Assembly (NCBI GenBank): GCA_036971715.1
Contig: JAVHJL010000004.1
Location: forward strand, 930,001 to 994,000
Direction: 5' to 3'
Length of the DNA stretch: 64,000 bases
DNA from: Arthrobotrys musiformis
Lineage: Eukaryota > Ascomycota > Orbiliomycetes > Orbiliales > Orbiliaceae
Positions 58,190-64,000 of this stretch are shown here, in pieces. The position numbers and the translations under genes are program-made. Position 1 is the stretch's first letter, and every line of letters starts with the position of its first letter. Below the pieces are notes generated by a model. That model saw only the letters and a program-made list of their open reading frames with translations. It searched no databases and was not told the DNA's origin.

Positions 58190-59188
58190 ATGAGTGGATC
58201 CTACAACCTCACTAACGCGAGGCGGGGCGGCGGTCAAAAATCCTCTTCCAGTGGTGCCGCGGCCGGTGGTCAATTATCTGATAGCCAAGCGAGTTATACA
58301 TCCGGCGGCGATATAGTACGCTCCAAACGTTTAAATTTTCCGGTAATTGGTACATAAATTTGCTAACAGCTAGCTTTTGATATTTTATCGCAGTGGTCAC
58401 TGTCTGAATTATCAGATAGCCATGACTTGCGAAGGGTCCGCCACAGCCATGTTAAAACGACGTTGGGTCATATTCCGAACGTACCTCCGCCGAAAACACG
58501 GAGAGGATATCCACATGAGTTCAAAAATAAAGAAGGGTTCCCCATGCCCTCGGGGTTCCAGGATCCTGCTACTGAATTCCCAATATTGCCGGCCCCGAAC
58601 ACCTACTCGGGTCAAGGTCCACCAGGGGCAGGCCGCGTTGTTTATGATCAAACCCTCGATCCTGAAACCTCTACACTTCTTTATCATCCCACCAGCGATC
58701 CCTCGGGGTTTGTACAAGCTAAACGAAGACCTGGATCGGGGCGAAAAATGCCAAAGCAAAAGAAATCGTCAAATACGACCACGTCTAGCTTGGGCAATGG
58801 GTCCTACTTAGAGGATCTTGAATTCGAAGGGGGTGATGCCGCGGGGGACTCCGGTTCTCACCTACAATCTTTGCAAGCTTTGCAAACCCAGCAAATGATG
58901 GATACATGGGAAAGGACGAATGCCACAGATAGCGACAACCATGCTGATTGGGAAAGTCAGGGTTCCGTGTATAGCGCAACGTCCTACGGTGGCTACGCGG
59001 GCAGCGTGGCCGGCCGTGACACCGACACCTATAGCACGATTTCCTCTAGTAGCGACGTAAACAGCATTGCTAGCCAGTATATCGACAGATATAGCTCGAT
59101 GGCCTCCAGGCCGAGTAACTCTGATTATGGGTCCGGGTATTCTTCAAATGGGTCATATGGGTACGGCCAAGGCCATCAATATTACTAG
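58190..59188 (+). CDS. RNase T1/N1-like domain protein, non-secreted form
   Basis: Two exons, 58190-58315 and 58394-59188, encode 306 residues. The middle (about residues 75-155) matches the guanyl-specific ribonuclease fold of RNase T1/N1: YPHEFKNKEGF (His83, equivalent to His40), ATEFPIL (Glu103, equivalent to Glu58), SGQGPPGAGRVVYD (Arg123, equivalent to Arg77) and LLYHPTSDPSGFV (His140, equivalent to His92). Spacings of 20, 20 and 17 residues are close to 18, 19 and 15 in RNase T1. Unlike secreted T1 enzymes it has no signal peptide (start MSGSYNLTNARRGGGQ), no cysteine in the domain, and a long Ser/Tyr/Gly-rich disordered C-tail (SNSDYGSGYSSNGSYGYG). An intracellular or otherwise exported effector-like RNase is inferred; activity is not shown. 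No immunity-like partner is recognisable next to it. Confidence 0.75.
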
Positions 59189-59857
59189 TCTGGACCAATG
59201 GTGTAGATATGTCTCTTCAACGCTGTCTTTTCATAGCCTCGAATTCAAGCGGTGTCTTCTCATGTTCATTATACATTAAACCTTGTATGCCCCAGCTAGC
59301 CCCGGCAATTTTGCAAAACTGCTAGCTGCCATTTGCCATGCGGTGCTTATTTGCCAGTCGACTAGTCTCGATCGTACCCAGACGCTGCTAGCATGCTTAT
59401 TTGCTAAAAATTATGCACTCCTGTAGACTGGCCAGTCTGAACTGGATATCGTTTAAAGTTTGTATTAATCATGCAACTATTGCTTCTTACCTGTTTATAT
59501 ATACAAAAAAATTCTTGATCTTTCGAGACTAGAATATCAGCTTTACCTTATAGCCAGAGTCTGCCATACACTCACAGCCTTGTCGACCTTGGACTAGAAA
59601 CAGAATGCAACAAATGTAACTGTGTTGTGAGAAGATCTTATCTCCGACTCACAGATTGAACGCTATCTCCGGGCTAACTCAAAACATTTTCACCAACCTC
59701 AACTCTTGAACTTCAGCGACGAAACGCTAACGGCTTTCCATGATCGCGCACCACCACCCCTCCACCAATTGACATCCAAAATAGAGGGTAACCGAGCTCC
59801 CTCAAATAACACCCTTCGGCCCCGGCGGCCTACCTACCCCAGAATCATAACCTCACA
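59189..59857. other. Spacer and bL28m promoter
   Basis: No gene found. Short direct repeats around gctagc and cttatttgc occur between 59295 and 59405. Confidence 0.45.
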
Positions 59858-60835
59858 ATGCCACCCCGAATACCCTCCCTCCTGGTTCCTAAACCGACCA
59901 CATTGACCACCCCACCATCCTCCTCCCTCCTCCTATCCGCCTGCCGTGCCTTCACCACAACGACCCCCGTCCAAGGCAAACACTCCTCCAAACAAAAACT
60001 CGACCAACTGCTCGCAAAGGCCCCTCCATACCCATACCCCATCAAAACGACCTTCAAACAATCCTGGTTCGGTCTATACGCCTCCAAACACGTTCAATTC
60101 GGAAACAACATCCCGGACAAGAAATACACCATCACCCGCCGTCGATGGTATCCCAATATCAAACATAAGAAACTATGGAGCTTCGGTCTCGGTGAGTGGG
60201 TTACTTGCAAACTCGCTACCAGTGTACTACGGACTATCGACAAGGTCGGCGGGTTGGATAACTACCTGTTGTCGGAGAAGCCGGCGAGGTTGAAGGAATT
60301 GGGGCCTTGGGGGTGGGAGTTGAGGTATAGGCTTCAGACTTCGAAGACGGTGCAGAGGAAGTATAATGAGGAGAGGTTGAAGATGGGTTTGATTACGAAG
60401 GAGAAGATGGTCACGGAGAATGTGAAGTTGGGTGTTGCGCAGGGTGTGCAGGAGGCCTTGCCGACGTATAAACAGAGACGGTTGAAGAGGCAGGATATAC
60501 CCAAGGGCTTTGCGGAACGATGGAAGAAGTCCGGGCAGGTGAAGAAGGTTCTATTCGGAGAACCATGGAGAGCAAGGAGGTATGTGGGCAGAGAGAGGGG
60601 AAGTGAACAAAGGGCAAAGACGGAGGCAGAAAGTGCAAGGGTGCGGAGAGCAGAGGCGGTAGTGGCGAGACAAAAACTAGCAAACCAGGAGAGGAAGAAG
60701 ATTGAGAAGGAAGAAAGGAAGAGGGAAGAGGAGGAACACCTTTTGAAACTAGCAGAGGCTCAGGCGGCCCGACGGGGAGGTGCTCCAACCCCTAGCCCAG
60801 CCGCCACTGAACCCGCTAATTCTACCGTATCGTAG
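59858..60835 (+). CDS. MRPL24: Mitochondrial large-subunit ribosomal protein bL28m
   Basis: A single-exon gene of 325 residues. It is a structural protein of the mitochondrial large ribosomal subunit. The N-terminus (MPPRIPSLLVPKPTTLTTPP then LLLSACRAFTTTTPVQG) is a targeting sequence. The bL28 core reads YASKHVQFGNNIPDKKYTIT then RRRWYPNIKHKKLWSFGLGE, followed by TCKLATSVLRTIDKVGGLDN and YLLSEKP, all family hallmarks. A long Lys/Glu/Arg/Ala coiled extension (about residues 200-315) is typical of fungal mitochondrial forms (the yeast protein is MRPL24). Lack of introns and the Kozak-like tcacaATGCC support the start. Confidence 0.93.
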   Translation: MPPRIPSLLVPKPTTLTTPPSSSLLLSACRAFTTTTPVQGKHSSKQKLDQLLAKAPPYPYPIKTTFKQSWFGLYASKHVQFGNNIPDKKYTITRRRWYPNIKHKKLWSFGLGEWVTCKLATSVLRTIDKVGGLDNYLLSEKPARLKELGPWGWELRYRLQTSKTVQRKYNEERLKMGLITKEKMVTENVKLGVAQGVQEALPTYKQRRLKRQDIPKGFAERWKKSGQVKKVLFGEPWRARRYVGRERGSEQRAKTEAESARVRRAEAVVARQKLANQERKKIEKEERKREEEEHLLKLAEAQAARRGGAPTPSPAATEPANSTVS

Positions 60836-62184
60836 GTAGCTGTTTACCTTCAACTCTTGAGTACTAGCTTTCATTAGTACTATTTTGTAAGATATCTTTG
60901 TACATATCAGCTACTATCTATTTCTAGTATATTTCTCAATGGGATCATAAGAGACATAAAACCGCAAAAAGTAGCCTCTCGGCATATGCCCGCGAACTCT
61001 AGCTTCAAACCGAGAAGTTTTTACAGTTAATAGACTAAGCCTAAAGCTCTTGGGCGACTATGATCACGGTGAGAGTGGTGGCCTGTATTAACCTCGAGGC
61101 CCACTGACGTCAAACTCTAGTTTCGTAAACGGTTCTCAGACGGATTTCTAACGAGTTTGAGAACCGTTAGTAAAGCGGCTGGCCAAACAGCTACTCTATC
61201 ACCCTACGTAAGCTTTTACTATGAGGGTATTACGATTATCATGCACTTAGCTATAGTTCCTAGTGTGTGGGTTAGAAAGTGGGGTTGCATAAAAGCAATC
61301 ATGAAAAAGTTCTGTGGCATCCTCATCGATATCAACGTTACATCTATCATCACCTGAATCTAGCTAGGTTCTAGAGACGGAGTTTCATGAGCATTCATGC
61401 ATAGACAAGCATCCAGCGTATTAAATCAAAATACTCAAGAAGTACTAGCTTAAGTAGTTAAATATATTAAACATTCATAGATTATAATTAAAGATAGTTA
61501 AGAATAGAATACACTAAGAGTACATAATCCGTACAACCACATCATCAGATAGGTTATATCGACGAAACAGTACTAGAAGTGTAAGAGAAAGCAAACTATG
61601 AAACATGAGTCTAAACAAGTATTTCGGAGTCCTGAAACATATATATTGCGAAACATGACGACAAGCGCTCGTTGACACATGATGGGAAGTATGCTTTGAA
61701 GAGAAAAAAATTGGCTTGCTTTAGTTTTGGGTATGTTATTCCACGCATGGGAGGAAGGGTATATTGAACAAAAAAAGAAGAAATTAAACTATTAGGAACA
61801 CTCTCAGGACAGATATAATTTTTCATTCCTTAGCGAAGAGAGATCGGGGGGGTTGTGCACCACATATGCTTTTTGGTTTAGAAAATTTGAAACTCGAAAT
61901 CTTGACAAAGGAAAAAAGTACACAGGTCAATTAAACTCGTGTACACAGCAGAGCGGCCTGGAGTGAACCATGACTTCTGAGGGGGTATTTTTGTAAATGC
62001 AGAATGGCGCTTTAAAGACAGAAAAGAAAGAAAGAAAACTTGAAGCACGCCATGAGAAAATGCTGAATTAGAAACGAATATGTATGCGGTAAAATGACAA
62101 GATCCGCCATCTAGGCGTCTCAAAGATCATATTACTTGAAACAAAAAGAAGAGAAAAGAAAAGAAAACTACCCTCCCTCACCGA
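60836..62184. other. Convergent spacer with hairpin
   Basis: Between the stop codons of bL28m and PRM1. AT-rich with A-rich purine runs (agaaagaaagaaaac at about 62020; aaaagaaaagaaaac near 62155). Contains the perfect inverted repeat listed below. No gene found. Confidence 0.45.
61128..61168. repeat. Perfect 11-base inverted repeat with 19-base loop
   Basis: aacggttctca (61128-61138) is matched by its reverse complement tgagaaccgtt (61158-61168), with near-matching extension on both sides. The loop is 19 bases. It lies about 300 bases after the bL28m stop codon and could be a transcript hairpin or a small mobile-element relic. Confidence 0.8.
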
Positions 62185-64000
62185 TTAACCTTTGATATCA
62201 CCGTGTTGGCTCCAAACGGGCGGCCGCTCCGTGGTTACTATCCTCCGAGTCGGGCTCCCGATAGCTGCGGGTATGCCCTCGTCTTCAGAGCTGCCTCTCA
62301 TCCTCAAATCGGAATCCGACTTCTCAGAAAACTGTGGAAACACCGGGGCGATTCTGTCTTCGCGTTGCTCGTCGAAGTTCTGTTGATTACCTCCCATTGG
62401 TGGTGGCCTGGCACCGCCCTCAGCCCTAGTCTTCTCAGTTCCCGCCATCATAAAAGCGACACGGATCGCGCCACTGATGCAAACGAGCACCCAAAGGCCA
62501 ATCAATCCGGAGGAGATGTAGGCTTCGATAAGCAGTGAGCTTTCATATTTATCGGCAAGCTTGACGACAACGTTGGTGATCTTGTCAGCGGCCTCGGATC
62601 CCGTATCAGCAAGGAAGCTGGAAGATCCTTCTTGTGCATCTGGGCCAACGCTGGTTGCTGCGCCGAGGGAGAAGGTATCGTTGGGGAAGTATGGGAAGGC
62701 AACTTGAGAGTTCTCGTGAGCCCAGGTCAGACCCTTCTGGATGCCCTTGACTTTGAGTTCGACTAAACAGAAGAAGATATTCTTGACGGGCTCTTCGAGA
62801 GGGGTACCGCCAAAGAAATCAGTAATTCCCTCCTGCATCGTGTCAACGAAGCCATTGAGAGTGTTGTTAAGAGCGAGACTGCCATTGTGGACCCATCCGA
62901 GAACGTTGCCATTGATATTGCTGGCGGTCTGGTCAATGACACCATTGGCATCATTAGCCCACGCGAGGGAAGAGTCGGTAAGCTGGGTGACAACAACATC
63001 GGCGAACTCTCCGACCTCATTGGCTAGTGCAGGGGTAGCGTTGACGACTTGCTTGAGAACGATCCATTGTCCAAGGACGGAGATGAGGCCGGCGATACCG
63101 AGGGAAAGAACGAACAGGCAGGCAGGCGAAGAGATGTAAGCGACCCACCATCTCATGGCGACTTGGCGTTTATTAGTCTTGAACCAAGAGGCAGCCTTCA
63201 ATCCAACGGTAGAGGAATAAGGATAGGTAGCGATGTGAACAATATCGACAGGGTCGAATTGCTGGTCATTTTCTTTGAGCATGTATGCACGTTGACGCAT
63301 GCTCCTATATCGCCACCACTCACGGTATGCCATCGGGATCATAACCAAGAAGGCGCAAGCAAGTATGACACCTAGGAAGATGTTCTTGGCTTGCTTGATC
63401 TTCTCGTGGATCATTTGGAAGAAGTTGACGATGGTAGGATTGTCGGAACAGAATCTCAAGGTGGTCTTTTCAGGGATAGGGAGAACATTGCGATTGAATT
63501 CGTAGACGGTGAGAGTGTTGTTCATCTCGTTTCTGATGAAGTCAAACGGCATCTTGAGAGCCGATGTGTACATGGTGTTAACCTGATCGAAGGTTGGAAT
63601 AGTCTTGTTCAAGTCCTCAAGGCCTTTGGCAACGCTGTCTGGGATCTTGATCGAGTCGAGTCGGTCGAGGGAGGGAAGAGAGAGTTTAGGAACCTGGGTG
63701 CCGGAGCCAAAGAAGTTGCCAATGCTATTTAGGGAGTCTACAAAGCGGTTAAAGGCGTTCTCGAAAGTCTCCGCATCACCCTTAATGTCTTCGACGATCC
63801 CAGTGAGGGTCTTGTTGACGAATGCTGTGATCTCGCTAGCGGCACTGAGAACGGTTCCCAAACTGCTTCTTATGGCGAAAGTAAGAAGACAGATGTAGGT
63901 CTGAAGAATAACATTGATGGCGAAAATGACAATAGCCTCGACAGCTGTAATGCCCAAGAAGAGAGTCTTTTGTAGGCCCCTAACAGCAGCCTCGATGCCC
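62185..64000 (-). CDS. PRM1: Plasma membrane fusion protein PRM1, N-terminus cut by window end
   Basis: The minus-strand frame is open from the stop at 62185 to the window edge (605 codons; the start lies beyond 64000). Prm1 is a multi-pass membrane protein needed for plasma-membrane merging during cell fusion (mating, and hyphal fusion in filamentous fungi). Visible: a hydrophobic segment AVEAIVIFAINVILQTYICL, a long lumenal region with VPKLSLPSLDRLDSI, a conserved FCSDNPTIVNFFQ cysteine motif, a TM segment NIFLGVILACAFLVMI, the cytosolic YREWWRYRSMRQRAYML motif, another TM region (YISSPACLFVLSLGIAGLIS), a second Asn/Ser-rich lumenal part, and a final TM followed by a Pro/Gly/Arg-rich tail ending SQHGDIKG. 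No internal break. Confidence 0.9.
   Translation of the reverse strand, partial: GIEAAVRGLQKTLFLGITAVEAIVIFAINVILQTYICLLTFAIRSSLGTVLSAASEITAFVNKTLTGIVEDIKGDAETFENAFNRFVDSLNSIGNFFGSGTQVPKLSLPSLDRLDSIKIPDSVAKGLEDLNKTIPTFDQVNTMYTSALKMPFDFIRNEMNNTLTVYEFNRNVLPIPEKTTLRFCSDNPTIVNFFQMIHEKIKQAKNIFLGVILACAFLVMIPMAYREWWRYRSMRQRAYMLKENDQQFDPVDIVHIATYPYSSTVGLKAASWFKTNKRQVAMRWWVAYISSPACLFVLSLGIAGLISVLGQWIVLKQVVNATPALANEVGEFADVVVTQLTDSSLAWANDANGVIDQTASNINGNVLGWVHNGSLALNNTLNGFVDTMQEGITDFFGGTPLEEPVKNIFFCLVELKVKGIQKGLTWAHENSQVAFPYFPNDTFSLGAATSVGPDAQEGSSSFLADTGSEAADKITNVVVKLADKYESSLLIEAYISSGLIGLWVLVCISGAIRVAFMMAGTEKTRAEGGARPPPMGGNQQNFDEQREDRIAPVFPQFSEKSDSDLRMRGSSEDEGIPAAIGSPTRRIVTTERPPVWSQHGDIKG

Overview
The window reads as nuclear DNA of a filamentous ascomycete (Pezizomycotina). 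Most genes are split by short GT..AG introns of about 45-140 bases. The gene set is typical of such fungi: a Clr5-domain protein, a CFEM-type surface protein, a DUF3632 protein, an Rgp1-like protein, a CBM1-GH5 cellulase, DHA2-type MFS exporters and PRM1. Long AT-rich spacers lie between compact genes. An Orbiliomycete-like (nematode-trapping) fungus would fit, but that is a guess from overall flavour, not shown by any marker. All identifications come from reading motifs; no database search was run.

Left part (1-25 kb): a truncated unknown gene (-); a PA-clan protease-like protein (+); a three-KH-domain FUBP-like RNA-binding protein (+); mitochondrial PheRS MSF1 (+), convergent with the mitochondrial GrpE MGE1 (-); a Clr5-domain protein (-); an APC amino-acid permease (-); a secreted CBM1-GH5 endoglucanase (+); a BLOC-1 subunit 2 homologue (+); and RFC1 (-).

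Middle part (25-46.5 kb): RGP1 (-), a CFEM-like surface protein with two possible C-termini (+), a DHA2 MFS exporter (-), an unrecognised spliced minus-strand gene at 33.6-34.2 kb, a 1286-residue coiled-coil protein (+), a hypothetical four-exon gene (-), a tiny spliced ORF followed by the INO80 subunit IES2 (+), and an F-box protein (+).

Right part (46.5-64 kb): a 3.6 kb gene-poor spacer, a second DHA2 MFS exporter (+), an unrecognised protein with a C-terminal membrane anchor (+), a DUF3632 protein (-), a protein with an RNase T1/N1-like domain that keeps all four catalytic residues but has no signal peptide and no cysteine (+), mitochondrial ribosomal protein bL28m (+) and the 3' part of PRM1 (-), cut by the window end.

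Housekeeping genes (RFC1, MGE1, MSF1, bL28m, IES2, RGP1) are interleaved with accessory genes (cellulase, CFEM protein, MFS pumps, RNase-like protein). I see no biosynthetic cluster, no intact transposon, no tRNA or rRNA and no CRISPR. The most unusual gene is the RNase T1-like protein at 58190-59188. Exon boundaries are my own reading; for most genes they were checked for reading-frame continuity and for a total length divisible by three.
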